Origin: Pectinatus haikarae
GTDB lineage: Bacteria > Bacillota > Negativicutes > Selenomonadales > Selenomonadaceae
Reading direction: 5' to 3'
DNA: 64,000 bases
Assembly: GCF_015732185.1 (NCBI RefSeq)
Contig: NZ_WIQM01000011.1
Coordinates: 59,157 to 123,156, forward strand
Part shown: positions 27,847 to 36,160 of the stretch, in pieces
Numbering within the stretch: position 1 is the first letter of the stretch
Layout of the letters: every line of letters begins with the position of its first letter
Notes under the pieces: generated by a model
Database searches by the model: none
What the model was told of the DNA's origin: nothing
What the model saw: the letters and a program-made list of their open reading frames with translations, nothing else
Made by a program: the position numbers and the translations under genes

Positions 27847-29400
27847 TTGCGTATTGCAACAAAAGAAGAAATAAGACAGGTGGATAAGAAGGCTATTGAA
27901 GAGTACGGTATGGAAGAAATTGTCCTTATGGAAAATGCAGGGAGAAAGGTAGCTCAGGCTGTAGAAGATTTTTTTGACGATATAGGCAATAGATCTGTTT
28001 TTATAGCTGCAGGAACGGGCAACAATGGCGGTGATGCACTGGTAGCAGCCAGATATTTGCTTAATTATAGTGCCAGGGTCAAAGTTTTTCTTGTAGGTAA
28101 TATTGATCATATGACAAAATCAGCCAGCTCTAATTATAATATATTGAAATATATGCATGCTGATCTTTATCATATAGGCACTGAATATGACTGGGATAAA
28201 GTAAGGCTGTCATTGGGGCTTGCTGATGCTGTGATAGATGGGATATGCGGAACGGGAATAGATCTGCCGCTTAGGTTTGATCAGCAGAAGATGGTTGCAT
28301 GCATCAATAATGCACATAAGCCGGTCGTGGCAATTGATATACCGAGCGGTCTTGATGCTGATACAGGAAGTGTATATGAAGGGCAGGCTGTGAAGGCAGC
28401 ATGTACTGTTACTATGGGTATTCCTAAGGTGGGCTTGCTGCTTTATCCAGGAGCCTATTATGTAGGGAAGCTTATTATTGATTCTATAGGAATTCCTTTG
28501 GCTTTACTAAATGATAAAGCTATACAGCAAAGAATGATAGATAGATGCTTAGTCAAAAAGTTTATCCCAGTTCGCTCTATGGAAGTGCACAAGGCAAATT
28601 GTGGCAGGGTTTTGGTGTTAGCGGGATCTATAGGCTATACGGGGGCTGCAGCTCTTTGCGCTCAAGCTGCTCTTCGGCTGGGGGCAGGTCTTGTAACGCT
28701 TGCGGCAGCCAAAAGCCTCTATCCTATTTTTGCTGAAAAATTAACAGAAGTTATTGTTATGCCCTTGCCCGAGGAAGAGAAAGGAATATTAGGGATGCAG
28801 GCAGCGGAAGTGCTTTTGCCCAGAGAAGAAAGTTACGATACTATTTTAATGGGACCGGGTCTGGGAAGATCTGAGAAAACTATGGAATTTGTCCGCAATT
28901 TCGCGGTAGCTGTGAAAAAGCCGCTTGTTCTTGATGCCGATGCAATTTTTGCTTTTGCCGGGCATGCGGAAGAATTGAAAAATTGTGCATTTATTCCGAT
29001 ATTGACACCACATTTGGGAGAAATGGCCAGCTTACTTCAGATAAAAGTAAAAGAATTGAAAAATGATTTATGGAAATATGCAAGAAATGCTGCCGCAAAA
29101 TATAATTGTATATTCATATTGAAAAGTGAAAAAACAATTGTTGCCTGCCCTGATGGAAATATATTTTTAACGACTGTAGGTAATCCGGGTATGGCTACTG
29201 CCGGCTGCGGCGACGTTCTGGCAGGAGTGACAGCAGCTTTGCGAGCCGATAGGCTGGACGGGAAAAAAGCTGCTGTTTCAGCTGTTTTTCTGCATGGGAC
29301 AGCAGGTGATATAGCAGCCGGGAAGGGAATGGCCGGGCTCACTGCCGGTGATATTTTAGACAGCATTCAGTCCGCCCGCAAGTATGTGGACGGCAAGTGA
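27847..29400 (+). CDS. nnr: bifunctional NAD(P)HX epimerase / ADP-dependent dehydratase
   Basis: A fusion that repairs hydrated NADH and NADPH. The N-terminal YjeF_N epimerase (residues 1-215) has MENAGRKVAQ, GTGNNGGDALVAARYL and VAIDIPSGLDADTG. The C-terminal ribokinase-like dehydratase (about 235-517) has MGPGLGRSE, LDADAIFAF and the NPGMATAGCGDVLAG nucleotide-binding motif. Length is normal for the fused form. The start is TTG with GGGGGAAG upstream. In many bacteria it neighbours acpS or alr; here the toxin-antitoxin pair follows. Confidence 0.93.
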   Translation: MRIATKEEIRQVDKKAIEEYGMEEIVLMENAGRKVAQAVEDFFDDIGNRSVFIAAGTGNNGGDALVAARYLLNYSARVKVFLVGNIDHMTKSASSNYNILKYMHADLYHIGTEYDWDKVRLSLGLADAVIDGICGTGIDLPLRFDQQKMVACINNAHKPVVAIDIPSGLDADTGSVYEGQAVKAACTVTMGIPKVGLLLYPGAYYVGKLIIDSIGIPLALLNDKAIQQRMIDRCLVKKFIPVRSMEVHKANCGRVLVLAGSIGYTGAAALCAQAALRLGAGLVTLAAAKSLYPIFAEKLTEVIVMPLPEEEKGILGMQAAEVLLPREESYDTILMGPGLGRSEKTMEFVRNFAVAVKKPLVLDADAIFAFAGHAEELKNCAFIPILTPHLGEMASLLQIKVKELKNDLWKYARNAAAKYNCIFILKSEKTIVACPDGNIFLTTVGNPGMATAGCGDVLAGVTAALRADRLDGKKAAVSAVFLHGTAGDIAAGKGMAGLTAGDILDSIQSARKYVDGK

Positions 29401-29487
29401 TATGACGTTGTTGCTAAAAGGAAGAAAATGAACAGTGAATGCATAGATAGGTTACAAAGGTAAGGTATTTAACTAAGATAAAGCAAA

Positions 29488-29516
29488 TTGACAACTGTTA
29501 TTAAAAACCCTATACT
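29488..29516 (+). promoter_or_regulatory. sigma-70 type promoter of the toxin-antitoxin operon
   Basis: TTGACA, 17 bases, then TATACT. This is a near-consensus vegetative promoter placed about 46 bases before the antitoxin start. Confidence 0.8.
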
Positions 29517-29561
29517 ATACATAATTATATCCTGTTTTATCGCAATATAGGAGGGGTTTTA

Positions 29562-29804
29562 TTGTCCGCGTGTAGACGTATTGTTATTGACTTGCCTAAC
29601 GATCTGGCTGGTGAATTGGAAAATCTGGCACAGGCGGAGCAGGCTAGTCATGAGGAATTATTGTGTAAAGCTGTTCAGTCATATATTGAGAATTGCAAAC
29701 ATAGAAACATTGTGGAACAGATGAAAAAAGGTTATAAAGAAATGGGGTCAATCAACATAACTATAGCGGAAGAAGGTTTATATGGAGGGATATCAAAAAG
29801 ATGA
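29562..29804 (+). CDS. antitoxin of the EndoAI/MazE-like ribbon-helix-helix type
   Basis: An 80-residue protein whose N-terminus ([20 protein letters not shown]) fits a ribbon-helix-helix DNA-binding strand and helix, followed by an acidic/hydrophobic tail ([12 protein letters not shown]) of the kind that blocks the MazF groove. It lies directly before and overlaps the mazF-like gene by 23 bases, the standard antitoxin-toxin order. The start is TTG with AGGAGGGG 5 bases upstream. A strong promoter precedes it, and the complex probably autoregulates that promoter. Confidence 0.8.
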   Translation: MSACRRIVIDLPNDLAGELENLAQAEQASHEELLCKAVQSYIENCKHRNIVEQMKKGYKEMGSINITIAEEGLYGGISKR

Positions 29805-30159
29805 CCGCGGCATGATAAAACGCGGCGATATTTTTTATGCCAATCTCAGTCCGGTGATCGGGTCTGAGCAGGGAGGATCGCGCCCAGTCTTGATATTGCA
29901 GAACAATATAGGCAATAAATACAGTCCTACTATAATTGTTGCGGCAATAACTGCACAAATAAGTAAAGGAAAGCTGCCTACACATATAGAATTAAAGGCG
30001 GAAGAATGCAGACTGGACCGCGATTCCGTCGTACTGCTTGAACAACTGAGGACAATTGATAAAAAAAGACTTCGCAATAAGATTACCACGCTTGACAATG
30101 ATATTATGAAAAGCGTGGACGAGGCTGTGAAAGTCAGTATGGGTTTGGTACAGCTCTAA
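29782..30159 (+). CDS. mRNA interferase EndoA/MazF family toxin
   Basis: The protein from residue 11 ([14 protein letters not shown]) matches MazF/EndoA throughout, with [16 protein letters not shown] (active-site arginine in the GGxRPVLI segment), [13 protein letters not shown] (catalytic Thr/Ser loop) and [13 protein letters not shown]. It would cleave mRNA at short specific sequences. ATG 29782 has GAAGAAGG upstream, giving a 10-residue extension; ATG 29812 is the family-like start but has no clear ribosome site. Close similarity in layout to Bacillus ndoAI-ndoA suggests a chromosomal housekeeping TA pair. Confidence 0.88.
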   Translation: MEGYQKDDRGMIKRGDIFYANLSPVIGSEQGGSRPVLILQNNIGNKYSPTIIVAAITAQISKGKLPTHIELKAEECRLDRDSVVLLEQLRTIDKKRLRNKITTLDNDIMKSVDEAVKVSMGLVQL

Positions 30160-30526
30160 AATAAAAAATAATTAATTGGGCGGCAGAATCAAGAAATAGT
30201 GGCAGATTTAGTATCATGCTTTAAAAAATGAGGACAATAACAGCTGATAGCGATATAAACAGATATTTTGTGATACATAGCAGAGCATTTGATTTTTCAC
30301 GAAAATGATATCATTTGCATCTTGAATTATTGAGGAAGATTTTGCCGCTTTTTAGTGACATCAAAAGAGAAAATATGTTTTTACTGATAATGTAATTTTT
30401 GAGATAGGGATAATTATTGCTTGTATACGGTGTTTTTTCTGATCAGGCAGAAAAATAATCATCGGCTGTATGCAGACAATAGTAATATCAGAGTATTAAT
30501 TATCTGATGGAAAGTGAGTATCAGCT
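30160..30526. other. gene-free stretch between mazF-like gene and amidase gene
   Basis: About 370 AT-rich bases with no supported reading frame, RNA or repeat. A weak promoter candidate, TTGAGA (30399-30404), 17 bases, TGTATA (30422-30427), could drive the amidase and lipoprotein genes. Confidence 0.45.
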
Positions 30527-31567
30527 TTGTTAAAAAGGACAGCTTTATTTTTTATTTTTCTAATGCTTCTCATTCAGACAGTTTGCTCGGCGGCTTCTTT
30601 TTCAACAGATGATTTTCGATATAGTGTTTTGAAGTCATCTGGAGCGGAGAATTATTTACATATGGAATTTAAACTGGGCAGTAAAGATTCTCAGTATATT
30701 TTACAGGTCAATCCTCAAAATAAGAAAGAATTATTGCTGACTTTTCCGGGCACAAAAATTAAGAACACCAGCCAAAGACCGATTACACTTGATGGTTCGC
30801 TTGCTAAAAGTGTGAAATTTACGAATGAAAATGGAAGCGGCAGGGCGGTCGTATCTCTGCCGTATGACGCGGATACAGTCAACTATAAGGCTTATATAAT
30901 CAATAATGCTGACTCGCGACGCAGAAACAGCTCAGTTTTGGCAGTGGATATCAGTAAAAAAGCAGCGGTACTGTCCCGGTCACTGCAGGCAGTGGCCGGA
31001 CATGTGATAGTCATTGATCCTGGACATGGCGGCAGTGATTCCGGAGCTGTAGGACCAGATGGGATCATGGAAAAAAATGTGACACTGGCTGTGGCAAAGA
31101 AAGTATATAACATTCTCGTCAATAACGGGGCGACGGTGATTATGACGCGTACTGTAGATAAGGATGTATATGCACCCAATGCAAGTGCGGTTCAGGAACT
31201 GCAGGCACGAGTCAATGTAGGAGAGTATACGAAAAACACAGATATTTTCCTGAGTGTGCATGCCAATTCTTTTACAAGTCCCTCTGCCAACGGTACAGAA
31301 ACATATTATTACCAAAGTTCATCACAGGGAGAAAAGTTAGCTTCGCTGATACAGGATGAAATGGTGAAAAGCAGCGGACTGAATGACAGAGGAATAGCAG
31401 CCGCAAATTTTTATGTTTTAAAACATACGTCGATGCCATCAGCATTAGTGGAACTTGCCTTTATATCTAACTACAGAGAAGAAGGACTGCTGAATGCCGA
31501 TGATTTTCAGGAAATGATGGCAGAAGCTATCTGCAGAGCCATAAGCAGGTATTTCCAGGCCGATTAA
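30527..31567 (+). CDS. secreted N-acetylmuramoyl-L-alanine amidase with AMIN domain
   Basis: A signal peptide (residues 1-24, ending VCSAAS) is followed by an AMIN-type beta domain (about 30-140) that targets the envelope, then an Amidase_3 catalytic domain (about 160-345). Zinc ligands and the catalytic glutamate fall in VIDPGHGGSDSGA, MEKNVTLAVA, SVHANSF and ALVELAFIS. It cleaves the bond between MurNAc and the stem peptide, as in AmiC-type septal hydrolases. TTG start. A lipoprotein gene follows 12 bases later, so the two are likely co-transcribed. Confidence 0.9.
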   Translation: MLKRTALFFIFLMLLIQTVCSAASFSTDDFRYSVLKSSGAENYLHMEFKLGSKDSQYILQVNPQNKKELLLTFPGTKIKNTSQRPITLDGSLAKSVKFTNENGSGRAVVSLPYDADTVNYKAYIINNADSRRRNSSVLAVDISKKAAVLSRSLQAVAGHVIVIDPGHGGSDSGAVGPDGIMEKNVTLAVAKKVYNILVNNGATVIMTRTVDKDVYAPNASAVQELQARVNVGEYTKNTDIFLSVHANSFTSPSANGTETYYYQSSSQGEKLASLIQDEMVKSSGLNDRGIAAANFYVLKHTSMPSALVELAFISNYREEGLLNADDFQEMMAEAICRAISRYFQAD

Positions 31568-31579
31568 GGGGGAAATAAT

Positions 31580-32164
31580 TTGGAACGGATAAGGACAATA
31601 TTAGCAGCATTTTTTATTATCTCTACGGTTTTTATAGCGGGGTGCAGTGATAATTCCGGAAATAAAGCTCAGTCGGAACAACAAAATGGACAGATAACAA
31701 CAAATGATCAGGCAAAAAATGAAAAGGAATCTTCTGATAAAAAAAATATTAAACAAGTCAAGGCTACAGTATATTTTCCGGATGAAAACGGACAAAAACT
31801 TATTGCCTCGGACAGGACTTTGAATACAGAAGTCGACGATAAATATCTTGCGGCGGTTAAAGTTTTACTGCAAGGACCTAAAAAAGGAGAAGGAATTGCT
31901 GTCATTCCCAAGCAGGCAAAACTTCTGGCGGTCAGCGTTGATAAAAATGGAATCGCATCAGTCAATTTTGATAATGCGCTTGTTAAAAATTTTTCGGGCG
32001 GTTCTACGGGCGAAATAATGCTTGTGGGATCTGTTACGGATACGCTTACTAATTTTCCTGAGGTAAAAGCTGTACGGTTTTTAGTTGACGGTAAACCGCT
32101 TGAAACATTAAGCGGACATCTTGATCTTACAGAACCTGTTAAACGAATGAAAAACATATTATAG
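31580..32164 (+). CDS. GerMN-domain lipoprotein
   Basis: A lipoprotein signal with lipobox FIAGC (cysteine at residue 22) precedes a low-complexity Ser/Gln/Lys linker and a GerMN domain (about 70-190: LLQGPKKGEGIAVIP, GIASVNFDNAL, TLTNFPEVKAVRFLVDG). GerMN domains occur in spore germination protein GerM and in many non-spore envelope proteins. Its pairing with an amidase suggests a wall-remodelling role rather than germination. Start is TTG with GGGGG upstream. Confidence 0.85.
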   Translation: MERIRTILAAFFIISTVFIAGCSDNSGNKAQSEQQNGQITTNDQAKNEKESSDKKNIKQVKATVYFPDENGQKLIASDRTLNTEVDDKYLAAVKVLLQGPKKGEGIAVIPKQAKLLAVSVDKNGIASVNFDNALVKNFSGGSTGEIMLVGSVTDTLTNFPEVKAVRFLVDGKPLETLSGHLDLTEPVKRMKNIL

Positions 32165-32206
32165 AAAAACACACCGGAAGGATCATTTTTCCGGTGTGTT
32201 TTTTTT
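32165..32206. terminator. bidirectional terminator between lipoprotein gene and XRE regulator gene
   Basis: AACACACCGGAA (32168-32179) pairs perfectly with TTCCGGTGTGTT (32189-32200), with TTTTTT on the plus side and AAAA on the other. The stop codon of the minus-strand regulator (32183-32185) lies in the loop. Confidence 0.9.
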
Positions 32207-33700
32207 CCATATGCGATATAAGAGGGCATTGTTGTTTTTATAGATTTTTTCTAAATCTTCGGCAGAAAATTTATGACAATTTGGTCTGTTTTGTAAATCA
32301 TGGAAAAAGCTATTGAATTTATCTATTAAAAAGGGGTGCCTCAGTAAATATATAGTTTTGCTGCAATTTCGCAAAAAAGATTTATTTTTCTTTAAATAGG
32401 CTGTTTTTGTATTGCTGTAATATGATAATTTGAAGGAATCGTCTTCGTTTTGCGGCTGCGATTCACTCAGCAAATGGATATTTATGGCAGGATTATTCCT
32501 CATGGATTTTATTAATTGCTGAAGCTGTGCTTCTCTTTCCTGGGCAGAAGCAATATAGTCTATTTCGCCATAAGTAAGCTGTCCGTTTTCTATATAGCGT
32601 ATTATATTGGCCTCGGGAAGGATAAAATCAATATGTGAACTGCCAAATTGTTCTTCCCAGGTTATCTGCATGTTTTGAATGGTTTGTTGCATATCAGAGG
32701 AATATTTATAGTCACGTGAAGAACTAAGGAGCTTTTTGAAAGCCTGAGCGGGCAGAAAAAATTCAAAGCCTTTTGCACAGAAAAGTAAAAGATCGCTGTT
32801 CAAATAAAAAAATGAACGGAATTTAACAAGTTCTATATCATCTTTTGGTTCAAGGATACAGCAGTTAAAATCAAATTTTTCATATGTGCGTTCCCAAACT
32901 TCTTTTACCGTCTTTTTATCTGTTATATAAGTGCAGATATCTATTAAATTATCTTTGTGCATTGAGTAGTGCATGGTAAAATAATTTTTTACCGTTATTA
33001 TATTTGATTTTGCAAAATTCTGGTCATCGTATATATAGAAGTTGATATTGATATATTTGTTGAGCATATTATATAATCTGGGAAGAAAGGAATCCGGAGA
33101 TTGTTTGAGTTCATTTATGCAGCAGCCAAGATAAATATTGACATTTTCTGAAGAAAAATGACAGCAGTTTAAAAAATCAAGAAGCGCATTACGGGAAAGC
33201 AAAGAAACGATATCGCCTGTTATAAGAATACTGATGTCCTCTTGAGTGGTGCTGAATAATGAAGCAATTTTTGTGTTGAAAAATTTTTTTATATTGGTCC
33301 TTCCAACGATCGTTAAATAAGATGCCGCTGAAACAGCAGACTGACCATTGTCCTCCGGGATCGGTTCAGCTTGATTGTGATAATATACATCGTTCAGTAG
33401 ATTATTTATTTCTGTTGTCAGACGGTCCTTTGTATTTTCTGCGGTCATTTTGACAGAAAGCCTTATATCAAATTCGTTGAAAAAAGGATAAATACGATCC
33501 TGCTTTATCAGTTCATCTGCTATAAATGTGGCTATGCGGCGATTGATACGTGTTATATATTTAGGAGAAGGATGATTGATACCGTTACACCATTTGCTCA
33601 GATAGGAAACATCATAACCTATGAAATCGGCAAGAGCACTAAGCTTTATGCCGGAAAATTTTGTAAGATGTTTTAATGTCTGTGAAAAATTTTTTTTCAT
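32183..33700 (-). CDS. XRE-type helix-turn-helix protein with a large unassigned C-terminal region
   Basis: Residues 1-60 resemble an XRE/Cro helix-turn-helix (SGIKLSALADFIGYDVSYLSKW is the helix-turn-helix core). The remaining 440 residues match no family I know: a mixed alpha/beta region with segments such as ISILITGDIVSLLSRNALLDF, CTYITDKKTVKEVWERTYEKF and a basic tail. There is no membrane segment. It is transcribed away from the lactate permease gene across a 674-base control region, the arrangement of a local regulator, so a role in lactate control is inferred. AT-rich codon use like its neighbours. Confidence 0.6.
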   Translation of the reverse strand: MKKNFSQTLKHLTKFSGIKLSALADFIGYDVSYLSKWCNGINHPSPKYITRINRRIATFIADELIKQDRIYPFFNEFDIRLSVKMTAENTKDRLTTEINNLLNDVYYHNQAEPIPEDNGQSAVSAASYLTIVGRTNIKKFFNTKIASLFSTTQEDISILITGDIVSLLSRNALLDFLNCCHFSSENVNIYLGCCINELKQSPDSFLPRLYNMLNKYININFYIYDDQNFAKSNIITVKNYFTMHYSMHKDNLIDICTYITDKKTVKEVWERTYEKFDFNCCILEPKDDIELVKFRSFFYLNSDLLLFCAKGFEFFLPAQAFKKLLSSSRDYKYSSDMQQTIQNMQITWEEQFGSSHIDFILPEANIIRYIENGQLTYGEIDYIASAQEREAQLQQLIKSMRNNPAINIHLLSESQPQNEDDSFKLSYYSNTKTAYLKKNKSFLRNCSKTIYLLRHPFLIDKFNSFFHDLQNRPNCHKFSAEDLEKIYKNNNALLYRIWKKNTPEK

Positions 33701-33835
33701 TGCAGGTTAATTCCTTTTTATTTAATGAAAAACATTTTACTATAAACAAATACTAAGTATATTATACAATAATAATACTAAATATGAATAATAAAATTAA
33801 TTTATTATATATAGAATGGAAATTATTGATTTTTT

Positions 33836-33853
33836 TTGAATAATATTATTCAA
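33836..33853. promoter_or_regulatory. 18-bp perfect palindrome, operator candidate 1
   Basis: TTGAATAATATTATTCAA is a perfect palindrome. The same half-sites TTGAAT and ATTCAA recur, with a 17-base gap at 33914-33942 and a 4-base gap at 34001-34016. Repeated symmetric sites in a divergent promoter region suggest a dimeric regulator, most simply the adjacent XRE-type protein. Confidence 0.5.
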
Positions 33854-34000
33854 GATAAATCAAAGAAATTAGCGAAAAATCTGTAAATTGTACTATTATT
33901 ATAGGCGTATTTTTTGAATAAAACAAGTTAATGGATATTCAAGAAAATAATCTATAGAAAAAATGATCATTAAAAGGCTTAAATAAAGTGATGTGCCGAT

Positions 34001-34016
34001 TTGAATAATAATTCAA
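34001..34016. promoter_or_regulatory. palindrome TTGAAT-4-ATTCAA, operator candidate 2
   Basis: TTGAATAATAATTCAA lies 28 bases upstream of the likely -35 box of the permease promoter, a typical place for an activator or a repressor site. Confidence 0.5.
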
Positions 34017-34043
34017 GTTAATTCGTAACACATTTTGCCTGCG

Positions 34044-34073
34044 TTGACTATGTACTGCATTTATTTGTATTAT
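34044..34073 (+). promoter_or_regulatory. promoter candidate for the lactate operon
   Basis: TTGACT (34044-34049), 18 bases, TATTAT (34068-34073). The implied transcript would have a leader of about 295 bases before the permease start, which contains the two short reading frames. Confidence 0.45.
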
Positions 34074-34237
34074 ATATACATGGAATATGTTTATTGATTT
34101 TAAATATATATAATATTTCATAAATTTTAAATATTAATGAAATAACTTATGTCTTTCTTATATTACACACAGTCAGTATGATCGCAGTTTTGATAAGAGT
34201 GTAAAGTATCGCTGAACAGCAAAAGGAGAGAAGGTTG

Positions 34238-34306
34238 ATGTTATGCAATGAAAACACAAGGTACCAGATGCAGATCGATTGCAGAAAATTGGAAATGGAA
34301 TGTTGA
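34238..34306 (+). CDS. possible 22-codon upstream reading frame
   Basis: ATG at 34238 follows the strong site AAAAGGAGAGAAGG at a normal distance and runs 22 codons to TGA at 34304-34306. The peptide has three Cys and no recognisable pattern. The ribosome site is as good as that of the permease, so translation is plausible. A second mini-frame overlaps the region just downstream. Confidence 0.35.
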   Translation: MLCNENTRYQMQIDCRKLEMEC

Positions 34307-34314
34307 GGTACTGC

Positions 34315-34338
34315 ATGAAAAACAGAGAAAGAGCGTAA
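34315..34338 (+). CDS. possible 7-codon upstream reading frame (MKNRERA)
   Basis: ATG at 34315 has TGAGG 6 bases upstream; the frame ends TAA at 34336-34338, inside the left arm of a GCGTAA/TTACGC hairpin (34333-34360) that abuts the permease Shine-Dalgarno sequence. Termination here would leave a ribosome on the hairpin, so a translational switch can be imagined. Not proven. Confidence 0.25.
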   Translation: MKNRERA

Positions 34339-34374
34339 GTTTTTTTAGATTATTTTACGCAAGGAGAGAAGAAA

Positions 34375-36141
34375 ATGTATATACAGAATTTTGATCCGCT
34401 AAATAATATGTTTCTATCAGCAGCATTGGCATTTTTACCTATTGTTTATTTCTTTGTAGTATTAATAGTGTTCAAAGTAAAAGGACACTGGGCGGCTATA
34501 TCTACTACTGTTCTGGCTGTTGCACTGGCCGGCTGGGTTTATGATATGCCGATTGTTCTGTCGATTATGTCAGCTGTACATGGAGCATTATACGGACTTT
34601 TTCCTATAGGATGGATAGTTATAGGTGCTGTTTTTCTTTATAACATCAGTGTAAAAACAGGTCAGTTTGAAATCATAAAAAAATCAATAGTGTCTATAAC
34701 CGATGACAGACGGCTCCAATTGCTGCTCATAGCCTTTTCCTTCGGAGCTTTTCTCGAAGGTGCAGCGGGATTTGGCACACCTGTGGCAATTACATCAGCC
34801 ATGCTTATAGGCATGGGCTTCAAGGCAAAAAAGGCAGCGTGCCTCAGCTTATTGGCGAATACAGCCCCGGTAGCCTTTGGCGGCTTGGGAATTCCGGTAT
34901 TGGTTGCAGCGCAGGTAACCGGTTTTTCGGGGGATTACATTGCTAAACTTTTGGCAATGATATGTCCGATAATAGGTTTTATCGTTCCGTTTTATCTCAT
35001 AATTGTAATGACGGGCCTTAAAGGATTGAAAGAAGTTTGGCCGGCAGTTCTTGTTACTTCAATATCTTTTTCTATCCCGATGGCGCTTACCTCTTTTTTT
35101 CTGGGACCTATTCTTCCTGACATAATAGCATCACTGGCATCTATGATAGCCTTGGTATTGTTTTTAAAAGTATGGCAGCCAAAACATGTTTACCGTTTCG
35201 AAAATGAAGCAGATGTATCGGGCGAAAGCACAGCTGTACTCAGCAAAAAAATGATTATAAAGGCATGGAGTCCCTTTATTGTACTCATAATGTTTATAGC
35301 TGACTGGGGAATGAAAAGTGTCAGCAGTGTATTGGACACAGTGAATATATTAATACCGCTGCCTTTTTTGGACAAAGCTATAATGAACAGCACGACTAAC
35401 AGTCTTTTGGCGGCGGTCTTTAATCTGAACTGGCTTTCCACAGCAGGAACAGGCATCATTCTGGCCGCATTTATGTCTTGTCTCATACTAAAGGTTTCTT
35501 TGAAAAAATCGATAGGGATTTTTGCTTCGACGATAAATGAATTGAAAATTGCTCTGCTTACCATAAGCGGTGTATTAGCTTATGCTTATGTGGCAAACAA
35601 CAGCGGTATGACCACAACGATGGGACTGCTGGTTTCAAAAACGGGCGATATGTTTCCATTGTTTGCACCGATAGTAGGCTGGCTGGGAGTATTTGTGACG
35701 GGCTCGGATACTTCGGCAAACGCTCTCTTCGGTAAATTGCAGACAACAGCATTTTCTGCTGTAGGTATAATGCCTGTGATGGGAATAGGCGCCAATCTGG
35801 CAGGCGGGGCCGTCGGGAAAATGATATCGCCGCAATCCATAGCCATCGCAGCCGGGACGACCGGATTAACAGGCAGAGAAGGAGAAATATATAAATTCAG
35901 CATGAAACATTCGATGATCTTACTGGCTATAATATGCTGCATAATTTATTTTTATGAAGGTGTTTTTGTTTCCGTTCTTGCGGCAGAGGCCGGAACAGGT
36001 GCTGTGCAGGCAGCCGGCAGCAGTTCCGCCGGAGGCAGCGGTGTAATAATATTGCTGATTTCTTTCTGTGTTATTTTATTGGCCAGAACAATGCTGGCAT
36101 CGTCTTCTGATAAAGGACTGCAGCATTATAAAACGCATTAA
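34375..36141 (+). CDS. lldP: L-lactate permease (LldP/LctP family)
   Basis: A 588-residue membrane protein with about 13-14 segments and no signal peptide. The family hallmarks GAFLEGAAGFGTPVAITSAML (near residue 125) and NTAPVAFGGLGIPV, and the later FVTGSDTSANALFG and SPQSIAIAAG motifs, identify the lactate permease family (proton-lactate symport). AAGGAGAG precedes the ATG. It heads the block lldP-lctB-lctC-lctD, followed by lutC and lutB, so its substrate is almost certainly lactate. Confidence 0.93.
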   Translation: MYIQNFDPLNNMFLSAALAFLPIVYFFVVLIVFKVKGHWAAISTTVLAVALAGWVYDMPIVLSIMSAVHGALYGLFPIGWIVIGAVFLYNISVKTGQFEIIKKSIVSITDDRRLQLLLIAFSFGAFLEGAAGFGTPVAITSAMLIGMGFKAKKAACLSLLANTAPVAFGGLGIPVLVAAQVTGFSGDYIAKLLAMICPIIGFIVPFYLIIVMTGLKGLKEVWPAVLVTSISFSIPMALTSFFLGPILPDIIASLASMIALVLFLKVWQPKHVYRFENEADVSGESTAVLSKKMIIKAWSPFIVLIMFIADWGMKSVSSVLDTVNILIPLPFLDKAIMNSTTNSLLAAVFNLNWLSTAGTGIILAAFMSCLILKVSLKKSIGIFASTINELKIALLTISGVLAYAYVANNSGMTTTMGLLVSKTGDMFPLFAPIVGWLGVFVTGSDTSANALFGKLQTTAFSAVGIMPVMGIGANLAGGAVGKMISPQSIAIAAGTTGLTGREGEIYKFSMKHSMILLAIICCIIYFYEGVFVSVLAAEAGTGAVQAAGSSSAGGSGVIILLISFCVILLARTMLASSSDKGLQHYKTH

Positions 36142-36160
36142 ATTTACGGAGAGAAGAAAA

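Larger units (their letters stand above)
33701..34374. promoter_or_regulatory. long divergent control region before the lactate permease gene
   Basis: About 670 very AT-rich bases between the XRE-type gene and the permease. It holds three pairs of TTGAAT and ATTCAA half-sites (33836-33853, 33914-33942, 34001-34016), a promoter candidate at 34044-34073, two tiny reading frames and a hairpin just before the permease ribosome site. These are listed separately. Confidence 0.6.

Noticed and set aside
31580..32164. GerMN lipoprotein as evidence of sporulation
   Set aside because: The domain is common in non-spore envelope proteins, and no spore gene is near; ftsZ is also not followed by spoIIGA-sigE.
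36068..36160. Upstream extension of the lctB-type protein into the permease gene
   Set aside because: The extra residues are not EtfB-like, while ATG 36161 has a good ribosome site and begins the family sequence.
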